Origin: Chthonobacter rhizosphaerae
GTDB taxonomy: Bacteria; Pseudomonadota; Alphaproteobacteria; Rhizobiales; Pleomorphomonadaceae
Assembly (NCBI RefSeq): GCF_013839525.1
Contig: NZ_JACDIS010000005.1
Span: 248,001-312,000 of the forward strand
Reading direction: 5' to 3'
DNA: 64,000 bases
This document shows, piece by piece, positions 1-8,975 of the stretch (position 1 is the first letter of the stretch; each line of letters starts with the position of its first letter). The translations under genes were made by a program, and so were the position numbers. The notes below the pieces were generated by a model. It worked only from the letters and a program-made list of their open reading frames with translations. It ran no database searches and was not told the origin of the DNA.

Positions 1-875
1 GGGCGCGCTATGTGGAGTTCGCCAAGCGCACGCTGCCGCGCCACCTCTCGCTGGACGGCCTGCGGGTGGTGGTGGACTGCGCCAACGGCGCCGCCTACCG
101 CGTGGCGCCCGAGGCGCTCTGGGAGCTCGGCGCCGACGTGGTGACGCTCGGGGTGGACCCGAACGGCTTCAACATCAACAAGGATTGCGGCTCCACCAGC
201 CTGGACGCGGTGGTCGCCAAGGTGCACGAGGTGCGCGCCGACATCGGCATCGCCCTCGACGGCGACGCGGACCGGGTGATCCTCATCGACGAGAAGGGCC
301 AGATCGTCGACGGCGACCAGCTGATGGCCGTGGTGGCGCACTCCTTCGCGGAGGACGGCCGACTGTCCCGCCCGGGCATCGTGGCGACCATCATGTCCAA
401 CCTGGGCCTGGAGCGCTATCTGGCGGGCCAGGGCCTGTCGCTGGTGCGCACGAAGGTGGGCGACCGCTATGTGGTGGAGGAGATGCGCGCCGGCGGCTAC
501 AACGTGGGCGGCGAACAGTCCGGCCACATCGTGCTGTCGGACTATTCGACCACGGGCGACGGCCTGGTGGCCGCGTTGCAGGTGCTGTCGGTGGTCAAGC
601 GGTCGGGCCGGCCGGTGAGCGAGATCTGCCACCGGTTCGACCCGGTGCCGCAGATCCTGCGCAACGTGCGCACCGCCGGCGGCAAGCCGCTGGAGCTCGA
701 CACGGTGCGGGCCGCGATCAGCGCGGCGACCGAGCGGCTGGGCGCCGCGGGGCGTGTCATCGTGCGGCCGTCCGGGACCGAGCCGCTGATCCGCGTCATG
801 GGCGAGGGCGACAACGAGCGCCTCGTCTCGGAGGTGGTGGACGACATCATCACGGCCATCAAGGCGGCCGCCTGA
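1..875 (+). CDS. glmM: Phosphoglucosamine mutase GlmM, 3' part (truncated by window edge)
   Basis: GlmM interconverts glucosamine-6-phosphate and glucosamine-1-phosphate in the cytoplasm, feeding UDP-GlcNAc for peptidoglycan and LPS. The reading frame is open from base 3 with no start codon, so the N-terminal domain and phosphoserine loop lie outside the window. What remains (about 290 codons) shows the metal-binding motif DGDADR (near base 260), the sugar-binding GGEQSGH (near 507) and the C-terminal phosphate-binding RPSGTEP (near 768), in the family order. The frame ends at TGA 873-875 and is followed by a strong intrinsic terminator, so glmM is the last gene of its transcript. The motif set separates it from general phosphomannomutases. 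Confidence 0.95.
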   Translation, partial: ARYVEFAKRTLPRHLSLDGLRVVVDCANGAAYRVAPEALWELGADVVTLGVDPNGFNINKDCGSTSLDAVVAKVHEVRADIGIALDGDADRVILIDEKGQIVDGDQLMAVVAHSFAEDGRLSRPGIVATIMSNLGLERYLAGQGLSLVRTKVGDRYVVEEMRAGGYNVGGEQSGHIVLSDYSTTGDGLVAALQVLSVVKRSGRPVSEICHRFDPVPQILRNVRTAGGKPLELDTVRAAISAATERLGAAGRVIVRPSGTEPLIRVMGEGDNERLVSEVVDDIITAIKAAA

Positions 876-932
876 CGGCCGACCGAAAGCCCTCGCGGGC
901 CATCGCGCCGGCCTGATCCCGTTTCACGCACG

Positions 933-965
933 AAAAGCCCGCCGGCGTCGTCGGCGGGCTTTTTC
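933..965 (+). terminator. Intrinsic terminator after glmM
   Basis: A GCCCGCCG/CGGCGGGC stem is flanked by AAAA on the left and a run of five T on the right. It sits 58 bases after the glmM stop and could work on both strands. Confidence 0.85.
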
Positions 966-1009
966 GCGTTCACGGCCGTCGGCCGCCCCGTCGTGGTTAA
1001 TCAACGTGG

Positions 1010-1025
1010 TTAAGCGTCGTTTAAC
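1010..1025 (+). promoter_or_regulatory. CtrA-box (TTAA-N7-TTAAC) upstream of the Omp gene
   Basis: TTAA at 1010-1013 and TTAAC at 1021-1025 are separated by exactly seven bases, the full CtrA consensus. A further TTAA is at 997-1000. The site is about 80 bases before the beta-barrel protein start. TTAA is rare in DNA this GC-rich, and in Brucella CtrA is known to control omp25. Confidence 0.65.
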
Positions 1026-1106
1026 CGGTTCCCAATATGGTTGACGCAGGATGAATCGTCGATCGGCCTCGCCGGGCCGCTCGTGCCGTGAAGGGACAGA
1101 CGCCCC

Positions 1107-1847
1107 ATGAAGTATCACGTTCTCGCCGCTGTCGCCGCGGCGGCCGTCGCCGGGCTTCTCGGGCCGGCCACCGCGGCCGACATGCCCGAATACCCGATCA
1201 TCGAGACGCCGGAACCCATGCCGCTGCCCGCGGTGGGCGGCTGGTACCTGCGCGGCGACATCGGCTACAAGGTCTACGAGACGCCGGACGCGGTGTTCGA
1301 CGCGCCGGGCTACGGCCGGCTGTTCGACGAATCGATGGACGACACCGCGGTGATCGGTTTCGGTGTCGGCTATCAGGTCAACGAATACCTGCGTCTCGAC
1401 ACGACGCTCGACTACGAGTTCAAGGCCGGCTACGCGGGCCGGCTCGCCTGTCTTGGCCCCTGCGGCGGCGGCACCAGCCTGGAAGAGGCCGACATCGACG
1501 CCTGGACCGGGCTCGTGAACGCTTATGTGGACGTCGCCACATGGGGCAGCTTGACCCCGTATGTGGGCGCGGGCATCGGCGCCAGCTACGTTTCCACGTC
1601 GAACGTGCGCGCCGACGCGCCTCCGGGCAGCCGCTACGACGGCGACAGCACCTGGAACTTGTCCTGGGCGCTCATGGCCGGCACGGCGGTCCGGGTGAGC
1701 GAGAACATGCTCATCGACTTCAACTACCGATACCTGCATCTCGGCGACGCCAAGAGCGACACCATCCCGACCTTCACCCAGAGCATCGAATACGAGGACA
1801 TCGCCGCCCACGAGTTCCGCGTGGGCCTGCGCTACAACCTGTTCTGA
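1107..1847 (+). CDS. Outer-membrane beta-barrel protein, Omp25/Omp31-like
   Basis: This 246-residue protein has a typical Sec signal peptide (hydrophobic to about residue 24, ending ATAAD). The mature chain alternates polar and aromatic residues, as in eight-stranded outer-membrane barrels, for example GWYLRGDIGYK near residue 48. It ends RVGLRYNLF, with the terminal phenylalanine used by the BAM complex. It most resembles the Omp25/Omp31 family of Rhizobiales, small porin-like proteins that stabilise the envelope. It stands alone between a terminator and a convergent kinase gene, with a CtrA box upstream suggesting cell-cycle or envelope control. The exact subfamily is uncertain. Confidence 0.8.
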   Translation: MKYHVLAAVAAAAVAGLLGPATAADMPEYPIIETPEPMPLPAVGGWYLRGDIGYKVYETPDAVFDAPGYGRLFDESMDDTAVIGFGVGYQVNEYLRLDTTLDYEFKAGYAGRLACLGPCGGGTSLEEADIDAWTGLVNAYVDVATWGSLTPYVGAGIGASYVSTSNVRADAPPGSRYDGDSTWNLSWALMAGTAVRVSENMLIDFNYRYLHLGDAKSDTIPTFTQSIEYEDIAAHEFRVGLRYNLF

Positions 1848-1964
1848 GGGATAGGGTCTCCGGACGGGCGTCGAGGCGCCTCTCACATTCGCGTCATGAA
1901 CGGGCGGGCTCCGGCGAGGACCCGCCCGTTCCGCGTGCGGCGGACGGCGCCGGCCACCCGGGGA

Positions 1965-2966
1965 TCAGGGCGCGAGCCGGAAGCGCAGGGACGCGCCCCG
2001 TTCGGACGGCAGCACCTGGGCGGCTCCGCCGGACTGCGCGATCAGACGGGTCATGAGGCGCAGGCCGAGCGTGCGCGGCCGGTGCAAGAGATCCGGCCGT
2101 GGCAGGCCGACGCCGTCGTCCATCACGTCGATATGGATGGCGTCGTCCGGACCGGACGACAGCGTGACGGACACGTGCCCCTTCCGGCCGTCCGGAAAGG
2201 CGTGCCGGGCCGCATTCATGAGCGCCTCGTTGATGGCGAGCCCGATGGAGAGGCTCCGCTCCAGGGTCATCCGGACGGGAACGCCGGTGAATTCGAACCG
2301 GGCGGCGCCGGGCTGAAGCGAGCCGGCGGCTTCCACGAGCAGGCGCAGATAGTCCGACAGGTCGACCGAGCTGAAGCTGTCCGTCTCGTGCAGCGTGGTC
2401 TGGGCGAGCGCCATGGTCTGGACCCGCTGGGCCGCCTCGCGCAGGGCGTCCCGCGTGGTCGGCCCGTCGACCGTGTCCGCTTGCAGAACCAGCAGACTGG
2501 TGATCAGCTGGAGATTGTTGCGCACCCGGTGGTGGAGTTCGCGGGTGAGCGCCGCCTTCTCGGCGACGAGGCGGCCGCGCTCCTCGACCGCGTCGATCAT
2601 GTCGGTGACGTCGATGCAGGACCCCAGGTAGCCGGCGAACTGACCGTTCGTCAGAAACGGTCGGGCGTTGTCCCGGACCCAGCGATATTCCCCGTCGTGA
2701 CGGCGGAGGCGATAGTCCATGGAGAAGCTGGACCGCTCGTCGAAGGCCGTCGAGTAGATGGCCACGCACCGGTCGTAGTCGTCGGGATGAACCCCGTCCG
2801 CCCAGCCGAACCCGAGCTCCGCCTCCAGGGGACGCCCGGTGAACTCGAGCCACGGCGCGTTGAAAAAGTCGCAGAGCTTGTCGAGGTCGGACCGCCAGAT
2901 CATGACCGGGGCGAAATCGGCGAGCTCGCGAAACTGCGCCTCGCCCGGATGACCTGTATGCAGCAT
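1965..2966 (-). CDS. PAS-domain sensor histidine kinase, HisKA_2 type
   Basis: This 333-residue soluble kinase has no membrane segment. An N-terminal PAS_3-like domain (about 10-130, with FTGRP and HPDDY motifs) would sense a small ligand, flavin or redox state. The dimerisation/phosphoacceptor segment is HisKA_2, with ELHHRVRNNLQL (about 143-154) supplying the histidine. The ATPase part shows the N box INEALMNAARHAF, a G1 box DDGVGLP and LGLRLM as G2. Such kinases often signal to single-domain regulators or to PhyR-type general stress regulators, but no response regulator is adjacent and its partner cannot be read here. It converges with the Omp gene. Confidence 0.88.
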   Translation of the reverse strand: MLHTGHPGEAQFRELADFAPVMIWRSDLDKLCDFFNAPWLEFTGRPLEAELGFGWADGVHPDDYDRCVAIYSTAFDERSSFSMDYRLRRHDGEYRWVRDNARPFLTNGQFAGYLGSCIDVTDMIDAVEERGRLVAEKAALTRELHHRVRNNLQLITSLLVLQADTVDGPTTRDALREAAQRVQTMALAQTTLHETDSFSSVDLSDYLRLLVEAAGSLQPGAARFEFTGVPVRMTLERSLSIGLAINEALMNAARHAFPDGRKGHVSVTLSSGPDDAIHIDVMDDGVGLPRPDLLHRPRTLGLRLMTRLIAQSGGAAQVLPSERGASLRFRLAP

Positions 2967-3083
2967 GGATTCCCCCGGGCAGCTCCGCGAACCATAGCAC
3001 GGCCGTGCCCGACCGGAAGGTCGTTAAGACAAATTGCATGCGGCCATGACGGATCCACCATTAGGAAAGTCCCTTATGCGTCG

Positions 3084-3722
3084 TCAAGCGGCGCCGGCCA
3101 GAACCTTCCAGGTAGCGCTGGCGATACCGTCGAAGCCGACGGCGACGAGGCCGATCTCCAGGGCGACCGCCGTGGCGACCGCCGCCGGCCAGGGGAGGGC
3201 GGCGGCGAGGCCGTAGCCGACGAGAGCGGCGGCGACGTCGCCGAGGGCGTTGAGGATGGTGTCGCCCTCGTAGGCGGCGGCGGGCTCCAGGGAGAAGGCC
3301 TCCGCGATGAGGGGCAGGTTTTCGACCGCCTCCCAGGTGACGGCCGCCGCAACGGTGACGAGCACGAGCCACGGCGCCGGCCAGTGGCCGGACGTGCGCC
3401 GCAGAAGGAGCCGCAGACCCATGCCGTAGACGCCGTGAAGGATGGTGTAGCCGTCGAAGAGGGCGCTCGATCCGAGGGAGCCCTCCGACGGACCCACCAG
3501 GAGAAAGCCCGGCGGGCCGAGCACCGGCCGGCCGTAGAGGACGAGGAGGCCGACGAGGCCTACCACGAGGCCGACGCCGACGGCCCAATAGGCGGGGGCG
3601 GACAGCGGCGGCGGCGAGCGCTTCCGCCGGGCGGGAAGCCAGCGTCGCACCGTTTTCCAGACGTCACGCGGCAGGGCCGCCAAGCGGGTCATGAACAGCC
3701 GTCTCCGTCGGGCTCCATCCAT
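3084..3722 (-). CDS. DUF2585 (UPF0314)-like integral membrane protein
   Basis: The protein has 212 residues from the chosen ATG at 3722, which follows AGAAGG with a five-base gap. The longest open frame begins at 3788 inside the preceding isomerase gene and lacks such a site. It has about four hydrophobic segments. The middle part (DGYTILHGVYGMGLR, then TWEAVENLPL, then GDTILNALGD) matches the DUF2585 pattern of small alphaproteobacterial membrane proteins with no assigned function. The N-terminus is Arg-rich and probably cytoplasmic. It lies 58 bases after the IPP isomerase gene on the same strand and may share its transcript, though a link with isoprenoids is only positional. Confidence 0.65.
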   Translation of the reverse strand: MDGARRRRLFMTRLAALPRDVWKTVRRWLPARRKRSPPPLSAPAYWAVGVGLVVGLVGLLVLYGRPVLGPPGFLLVGPSEGSLGSSALFDGYTILHGVYGMGLRLLLRRTSGHWPAPWLVLVTVAAAVTWEAVENLPLIAEAFSLEPAAAYEGDTILNALGDVAAALVGYGLAAALPWPAAVATAVALEIGLVAVGFDGIASATWKVLAGAA

Positions 3723-3780
3723 CGGGGCCTTCTGGCGAAATGCCCGAAGGGGCGGTGCGGTTTCCGGCGCGGCGGCCGGC

Positions 3781-4845
3781 TCACGCAAGCGTCAGCAGCG
3801 GCGCCTCGCGCAGGGCCGCCAGGTCCCGCGATCCGGTGCAGAAGCACGCCACCGCGAGCTGGCGCATGACGACCTGGAAGTGCTCCACCACCGCCTCGGT
3901 GGAGACGGTCGCCTGCTGGAGGACGCCGGCGGCCTGTCCGACCAGGTCGGCCCCGAGCCGGATCGCCTTGGCGGCGTCGACCCCGTCGCGGACGCCGCCG
4001 GAGCCGATCACGGTCGCTTCCGGGCAGGCGGCCCGCACATCGGCGATCGCGATGGCGGTGGGGATGCCCCAGCCGGCAAAGGCGAGCGCGACCGCCCGGT
4101 CCGCAGGCAACGGCGCCCGCTCGGCCTCCACGGCGGCCCAGCTGGTGCCGCCGGCGCCGGCCACGTCGATCGCCGACACGCCGGCGTCGACGAGGCGCCG
4201 GGCGAGCGCGCCGGAGATGCCGCCGCCGACCTCCTTGGCGACGATCGGCACGCCGAGCCCGGCCGCGAGGCGTTCGACCGCCGCGAGCACGCCGCGCCAG
4301 TCGCGGTCGCCCTCCGGCTGGAGCGCCTCCTGGAGCGGGTTGAAGTGGATGATGAGGCCGTCCGCCTCGATCATGTCCACGGCCCGGCGGCTCTGGTCGA
4401 GGCCGTAGCCGCGGACGAGCTGGGCGGCGCCGAGATTGGCGAGAAGGGGCACATCCGGCGCCAGGCGGCGGAGCGCGGTGGTGAGGCCGGTGGCCGCCTC
4501 GGTCTCGATGGCGACCCGCTGGGAGCCGACCGCGAGCGCGAGGCCGAGGTGCTGGACCGCCTCGGCCAGGTGCCGGTTGATGGCCGCGGCGCGGAGCGGG
4601 CCGCCGGTCATGGAGCTGACGAGGAGCGGGGCCGTCATCCGCCGGCCGAGGAAGCGGGTGGAGAGGTCGATCTCGTCGAGCGAGAGTTCCGGGGCGGCCG
4701 CGTGGCTGAACCGGATGGAGTCGAAGCCGGTGTCCACGCCTCTCGGCCTCGCGAGGCCGGACAGGACGATGTCCAGATGGTCGTCCTTCCGGGCTTCCAG
4801 CCCCGCGGACCGGGTACGCACGTCGGGCGATCCGGACGCAACCAT
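3781..4845 (-). CDS. fni: Type 2 isopentenyl-diphosphate isomerase (FMN-dependent)
   Basis: This enzyme interconverts isopentenyl and dimethylallyl diphosphate using FMN and NAD(P)H, supplying the allylic primer for CrtE. The 354-residue length is normal. Diagnostic sites are RKDDHL (residues 19-24), SSMTGG (phosphate/FMN loop), [25 protein letters not shown] and the FMN phosphate-binding GSGGVRDG near the C-terminus. It is unrelated to type 1 (Nudix) Idi. The gene is divergent from crtE across 139 bases and is the usual isoprenoid-supply partner of zeaxanthin clusters, as in Pantoea and Paracoccus-type loci. Confidence 0.95.
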   Translation of the reverse strand: MVASGSPDVRTRSAGLEARKDDHLDIVLSGLARPRGVDTGFDSIRFSHAAAPELSLDEIDLSTRFLGRRMTAPLLVSSMTGGPLRAAAINRHLAEAVQHLGLALAVGSQRVAIETEAATGLTTALRRLAPDVPLLANLGAAQLVRGYGLDQSRRAVDMIEADGLIIHFNPLQEALQPEGDRDWRGVLAAVERLAAGLGVPIVAKEVGGGISGALARRLVDAGVSAIDVAGAGGTSWAAVEAERAPLPADRAVALAFAGWGIPTAIAIADVRAACPEATVIGSGGVRDGVDAAKAIRLGADLVGQAAGVLQQATVSTEAVVEHFQVVMRQLAVACFCTGSRDLAALREAPLLTLA

Positions 4846-4984
4846 CGTTCAACTCCCGGCGTTGTCGTCCAAACTCGAGGTTCGGCTTCACGCTTCGATG
4901 AACGCGGGGCGAGCAATAGAGTTCACATGGCGGCGCGTCATGTCCCACGGGACCGCGCGCCCGGCGCGGGAGGTCGAAGAACCC
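4846..4984. promoter_or_regulatory. Divergent promoter region between fni and crtE
   Basis: These 139 bases hold the promoters of the isomerase (left) and crtE (right). No clear -35/-10 pair and no TGT-N12-ACA (PpsR/CrtJ) operator could be seen, so nothing in the sequence points to light or oxygen control by that regulator. Confidence 0.4.
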
Positions 4985-5962
4985 ATGATCAGCGAGCCTG
5001 CGTCCTCCGTCGTTCCAGAGCCCAAGGATCTACGCGAGACCAGGGACTTCGACGCGTTCGACCTGGAGACCCGGCACCTCCGCCGGTTGATCGACGCCCG
5101 CCTCGGCAAGCTGCTCGTCCCCGACCCGGGCACGGGCGACCTCGTCCGCCAGGCGATGCACGAGGCGGTGATGTCGCCCGGCAAGCGGTTGAGGCCCATG
5201 CTGGCGCTTCTCGCCGCGCGCGACCTCGACGCCGACGAGACGGCGGTGCTGGACGCGGGCTGCGCCCTGGAGATGGTGCACACGGCCTCGCTCATCCTGG
5301 ACGACCTGCCGTGCATGGACGACGCGGCGCTGAGGCGCGGCAACCCGAGCATCCACGTGCGGTTCGGCCAGGACATCGCCATCCTGGCGGCGGTCGCGCT
5401 CCTCTCGCAGGCCTTCGGGCTGATGGCGGCGGTGCCGCGGGTGACCGGCGACCAGCGCGCCCGGCTCGTCACCATCCTGTCCGACGCGGTGGGGGTGAAC
5501 GGGCTCGTCGGCGGCCAGTACGCCGACCTCCGGAGCGGGCGGGAGCGGACCGCGGCGGACATCGCGGTCGCCAACGACCGCAAGACCGGGTCGCTGTTCA
5601 CCGCGGCGCTCGACGCGGTCTGCGTGATCGGCTGCTCCGACGACACCTGCCGGAAGCGACTGCGGGAGTTCGCCCGCGAGCTCGGCCAGGCCTTCCAGAT
5701 CCTCGACGACATCCTCGACATGACGGGCGACGCGGACACGCTCGGCAAGGACGTGCAGCAGGACCGGGACAAGGCCACCCTGATCGCGCTCGTCGGCATG
5801 GAGGGTGGACGCCGGCGGCTGGGACACCATGTGTCGAAGGCGATCGGCGCCCTCAAGGAACAGCCGCGCGGCGCCGGCCGGCTTGGCCAGATGGTGCGCT
5901 GGGTGTTCGGCGAGGCGCTGGAGGCCAAGCGCGAGCGGGCCGGGCGGGCCGCGCTCGGCTGA
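4985..5962 (+). CDS. crtE: Geranylgeranyl diphosphate synthase CrtE
   Basis: CrtE condenses IPP with allylic diphosphates to C20 geranylgeranyl diphosphate. The 325-residue protein carries the first aspartate-rich motif DDLPCMDD followed by RRGNPS, the GKRLRP substrate site, KTGSLF, and the second aspartate-rich motif FQILDDILD. Together these make it a bacterial short-chain trans-prenyltransferase. ATG 4985 was chosen because GGGAGG lies 11 bases upstream; an in-frame ATG at 4940 is possible but has no ribosome site. The gene is followed 28 bases later by crtZ. Motifs alone do not exclude a farnesyl product, but the crt neighbours make GGPP the likely one. Confidence 0.93.
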   Translation: MISEPASSVVPEPKDLRETRDFDAFDLETRHLRRLIDARLGKLLVPDPGTGDLVRQAMHEAVMSPGKRLRPMLALLAARDLDADETAVLDAGCALEMVHTASLILDDLPCMDDAALRRGNPSIHVRFGQDIAILAAVALLSQAFGLMAAVPRVTGDQRARLVTILSDAVGVNGLVGGQYADLRSGRERTAADIAVANDRKTGSLFTAALDAVCVIGCSDDTCRKRLREFARELGQAFQILDDILDMTGDADTLGKDVQQDRDKATLIALVGMEGGRRRLGHHVSKAIGALKEQPRGAGRLGQMVRWVFGEALEAKRERAGRAALG

Positions 5963-5990
5963 GCGCGGACAGCAACAGGGTTCTGCCACC

Positions 5991-6485
5991 GTGACCGTCG
6001 TCACCAACATCCTGATCGTGATCGCGACCGTCGCCGCCATGGAGTGGGTCGCCTGGGCGTCGCACCGGTGGATCATGCACGGCTTCGGCTGGGGCTGGCA
6101 CCGGTCGCACCACGAGCCCCACGAGGGCACGTTCGAGAAGAACGACCTCTACGCGGTGCTCTCCACCATCCTGGCGATCGGCCTGTTCACGGTCGGGTCC
6201 GCCTGGTGGCCGCCGCTCTTCTGGGTGGCCGTCGGGGTCACGGTCTACGGCGTGCTCTACTTCATCGTTCACGATGGCCTGGTGCACCAGCGCTGGCCCT
6301 TCCGGCACCAGCCGAAGAATCCCTACCTGAAGCGGCTGGTGCAGGCGCACCGGCTGCACCATGCGGTGGAGGGACGGGACGGCTGCGTGTCGTTCGGCTT
6401 CCTCTACGCGCCGCCGCTCCAGAAGCTGCGCCAGGATCTGCGCGCCCGCCACGGCGGCAAGGTGAAGCGCGTGCTCGAAGAGTGA
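5991..6485 (+). CDS. crtZ: Beta-carotene hydroxylase CrtZ
   Basis: CrtZ is a membrane non-haem di-iron hydroxylase that adds 3-OH to both rings of beta-carotene, giving zeaxanthin. The 164-residue protein has the four histidine boxes of the family in order: HRWIMH, HRSHHEPH, HDGLVHQRWPFRH and HRLHH. Three to four hydrophobic helices lie between them. GTG 5991 is the only start that gives the normal N-terminal membrane helix, because the longer open frame overlaps crtE. The ribosome site is weak. The gene is the last of the crtE-crtZ unit and converges with crtB. Confidence 0.95.
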   Translation: MTVVTNILIVIATVAAMEWVAWASHRWIMHGFGWGWHRSHHEPHEGTFEKNDLYAVLSTILAIGLFTVGSAWWPPLFWVAVGVTVYGVLYFIVHDGLVHQRWPFRHQPKNPYLKRLVQAHRLHHAVEGRDGCVSFGFLYAPPLQKLRQDLRARHGGKVKRVLEE

Positions 6486-6488
6486 CAG

Positions 6489-6525
6489 GGAGGCCTGAGG
6501 CCTCCGGCGGGGCGCATCACGCCCC
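6489..6525. terminator. Two adjacent hairpins between convergent crtZ and crtB
   Basis: GGAGGCC-tga-GGCCTCC (6489-6505) is followed by GGGGCG-catca-CGCCCC (6509-6525). There is no T run on either strand, so intrinsic termination is only possible rather than shown. Confidence 0.4.
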
Positions 6526-6540
6526 GGGGCGGCGCCGGCG

Positions 6541-7482
6541 TCACGCCGGCCGCGTCCAGAGCGCCGGGTCGCGCGGGCGGCGCTTAAGGCGGCGGGCCGC
6601 GAGCGCCATCGCGGCGCCGGCCGCCACGTGGCCGAGCTTGTCCGCCTTCGACGTGGAGATCCGGCCGACCCAGGCGTCCGGGCCGGCGGCGACCACCTTG
6701 GTGCCGATCTGCCGGTAGACCCTGAGCGCCGTCGCGACCGCCCAGGCGGACCGATAGGGCAGGCGGCCGACGCCGACCTCCGCGGAGGCGTAGTAGGGCT
6801 CCGCGGCGGCGACGAGCCGGGCCGCGAGGCGCGCGAGCGCCGGCCGGTGCCGGGTGGCGGCCACCTCGCGGCGCGGGACGCCGGCCTCCTCCAGCCAGGC
6901 GAGCGGCAGGTAGCAGCGGCCGGCGGCGGCGTCCTCCACCAGGTCCCGGGCGATGTTGGTGAGCTGGAAGGCGAGCCCGAGGTCGCAGGCCCGGTGGAGC
7001 GTGTCGTCCCCCTCCGGCGTGCCGCCGCGCACCCCCATCACATGGGCCATCATGAGGCCGACCACGCCGGCGACGCCGTAGCAGTAGACCAGGAGGTCGT
7101 CGAGCGTCCGGTAGGTGCGCTCCTCCACGTCGAGCCGGAAGCCGGCCAGATGGTCGAAGGGCAGGTGGTCGGGAATGGCGTGGGCTGTCGCGACCGCCTG
7201 GAGCGCCTGGAAGGCCGGTTCGGCCATGGGCTCGCCGGCGAGCGCCCGCCGCGTGAGGTCCTCCAGCCGGGCGAGCCGGTCGGCCGCGCTCGTGCGGGAG
7301 AGGAGGGCCCCGTGGCCGAGCACCTGACCGTCGATCACGTCGTCGCAGTGCCGGCACCAGGCGTAGAGCAGCACGGCGCTCCGCCGGGTGGCCGGATCGA
7401 ACAGGCGCGCCGCCGCCGCGAAGCTCTTCGAGCCGGCCGTGATGGCGGCATCCGCGTGGGCGAGGGGGACGGCGGCGCTCAT
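6541..7482 (-). CDS. crtB: Phytoene synthase CrtB
   Basis: CrtB joins two GGPP molecules head-to-head into 15-cis-phytoene. In the 313-residue protein the two Asp-rich sites that bind Mg-diphosphate are CRHCDDVID (first) and NIARDLVEDA (second), followed by GRCYLP, the squalene/phytoene synthase signature. The ATG at 7482 overlaps the crtI stop as ATGA, so it is translationally coupled and is the last gene of crtX-crtY-crtI-crtB. The last 30 residues, after the catalytic domain, are basic. Confidence 0.95.
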   Translation of the reverse strand: MSAAVPLAHADAAITAGSKSFAAAARLFDPATRRSAVLLYAWCRHCDDVIDGQVLGHGALLSRTSAADRLARLEDLTRRALAGEPMAEPAFQALQAVATAHAIPDHLPFDHLAGFRLDVEERTYRTLDDLLVYCYGVAGVVGLMMAHVMGVRGGTPEGDDTLHRACDLGLAFQLTNIARDLVEDAAAGRCYLPLAWLEEAGVPRREVAATRHRPALARLAARLVAAAEPYYASAEVGVGRLPYRSAWAVATALRVYRQIGTKVVAAGPDAWVGRISTSKADKLGHVAAGAAMALAARRLKRRPRDPALWTRPA

Positions 7483-8975
7483 CGCGGCCCCGCCATCCCG
7501 AGGTCGGCGAGCACGAGGCCGGCGGTGGCCTTGGCCGAGCCGACGACGCCCGGGACGCCCGCGCCCGGATGGGTGCCGGCGCCGACGATGTAGAGGTTGT
7601 GGATCCGGTCGTCGCGGTTGTGCGGACGGAACCAGGCGCTCTGGGTGAGGATCGGCTCCAGCGAGAAGGCGGAGCCCACGTGGGCGTTGAGCTCGTCGCG
7701 GAAGTCGACCGGCGTGAAGTGGCGCACGGTCACGAGGTCGGACCTGAGGCCGGGCATGTAGCGCTCCTCCAGGTAGGCGAGGATCCTGTCGCGATAGCGC
7801 GGTCCCTCCACGGCCCAGTCGAGCGGCGCGTTGCCGAGGTGCGGCACGGGCGCGAGCACGTAGTAGCTGCCGCAGCCGGGCGGGGCGAGCGACGGGTCGG
7901 TCACGCACGGGGCGTGGAGATAGAGGGAGAAGTCCTCGGCGAGCTTGTCGCGCTTGAAGATCTCGTCGATGAGGCCCTGATAGCGGGGGCCGAAACACAC
8001 CGTGTGGTGGGCGAGCCGGGTGTGGTTCCGCTTCAGGCCGAAGTAGATGACGAACAGCGACATGCTGTGCCGCTTGGCGGCGAGCGCCTTCGCCCGCGCC
8101 GGGCCGCGCGGATGACCCGCCAGCAGCGTGCCGTAGGTGTGCACCACGTCGCCGTTGGAGGCGACGAGATCGGCCGGGATCGTGCGCCCGCCAGCCCGCA
8201 CGCCGGTCACCCGGTCGCCTTCGGTGGTGATGGCCTCGACGGGCGTGTCGAGGAGGAGCGTGCCGCCGATCTCCCGGAACAGGCGGGCGAGGCCCTGGAT
8301 GAGCGCCCCGGTGCCGCCCTTCGGAAACCAGACGCCGCCGCGGCGCTCCAGGGCGTGGATCAGCGTGTAGATGGACGACGTGGCGAACGGATTGCCGCCG
8401 ACGAGGAGCGAGTGGAAGGAGAAGACCTGACGCAGGTGCTCGTCCTTGATGAAGCGCGAGACGATGCCGTAGACGCTGCGCCAGGCCTCCAGCCGGGCGA
8501 GCTGCGGGGCGACCCGCACCATGTCGGCGACCGACTGGAACGGCACCGCCCCGAGCTTGACGTAGCCCTCCTGGTAGACCGCCTCCGAATAGGCGAGGAA
8601 GCGGCGGTAGCCCTCCACGTCGGCCGGGTTGCGGGCGGCGATCTGCCGGTCGAGGGCGTCCTGGTCGTCCAGGTAGTCGAAGGACGTGCCGTCCTCCCAG
8701 GCGAGCCGGTAGAAGGGCGTGACCGGCAGGAGCGTCACGTAGTCGGCCATCCGCCGGCCGGCGGCGGCGAACACCTCCTCCAGGCAGGCCGGGTCGGTGA
8801 TGACGGTGGGGCCGGCGTCGAACACGAAGCCCTCGTCCTCGTAGACGTAGGCGCGGCCGCCCGGCTTGTCCCGTTTCTCCACGAGCGTGGTGGCGATGCC
8901 CGCCGCCTGCAGGCGCACCGCGAGGGCGAGCCCGCCGAAGCCGGCGCCGATCACCACGGCTGTTCTCTGTGTCAT
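7479..8975 (-). CDS. crtI: Phytoene desaturase CrtI (lycopene-forming)
   Basis: CrtI carries out the four FAD-dependent dehydrogenations from phytoene to lycopene at the membrane surface. It has 498 residues. The N-terminal dinucleotide site is VVIGAGFGGLALA, and the C-terminal bacterial-type desaturase signature is YIVGAGTHPGAGVPGVVGSA. The segment FDAGPTVITDP, typical of CrtI rather than plant-type desaturases, is also present. It overlaps crtY by four bases at its start and crtB by four bases at its end. Whether it makes only lycopene cannot be read from sequence, but crtY beside it fits a four-step enzyme. Confidence 0.95.
   Translation of the reverse strand: MTQRTAVVIGAGFGGLALAVRLQAAGIATTLVEKRDKPGGRAYVYEDEGFVFDAGPTVITDPACLEEVFAAAGRRMADYVTLLPVTPFYRLAWEDGTSFDYLDDQDALDRQIAARNPADVEGYRRFLAYSEAVYQEGYVKLGAVPFQSVADMVRVAPQLARLEAWRSVYGIVSRFIKDEHLRQVFSFHSLLVGGNPFATSSIYTLIHALERRGGVWFPKGGTGALIQGLARLFREIGGTLLLDTPVEAITTEGDRVTGVRAGGRTIPADLVASNGDVVHTYGTLLAGHPRGPARAKALAAKRHSMSLFVIYFGLKRNHTRLAHHTVCFGPRYQGLIDEIFKRDKLAEDFSLYLHAPCVTDPSLAPPGCGSYYVLAPVPHLGNAPLDWAVEGPRYRDRILAYLEERYMPGLRSDLVTVRHFTPVDFRDELNAHVGSAFSLEPILTQSAWFRPHNRDDRIHNLYIVGAGTHPGAGVPGVVGSAKATAGLVLADLGMAGPR

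Noticed and set aside
4846-4984. PpsR/CrtJ operators (TGT-N12-ACA) between fni and crtE
   Set aside because: No pair with the required spacing was found.
4436-4984. N-terminal extension of the crtE frame into the fni gene
   Set aside because: The extension is antisense to fni and unlike prenyltransferases; ATG 4985 has a ribosome site and gives the family N-terminus.
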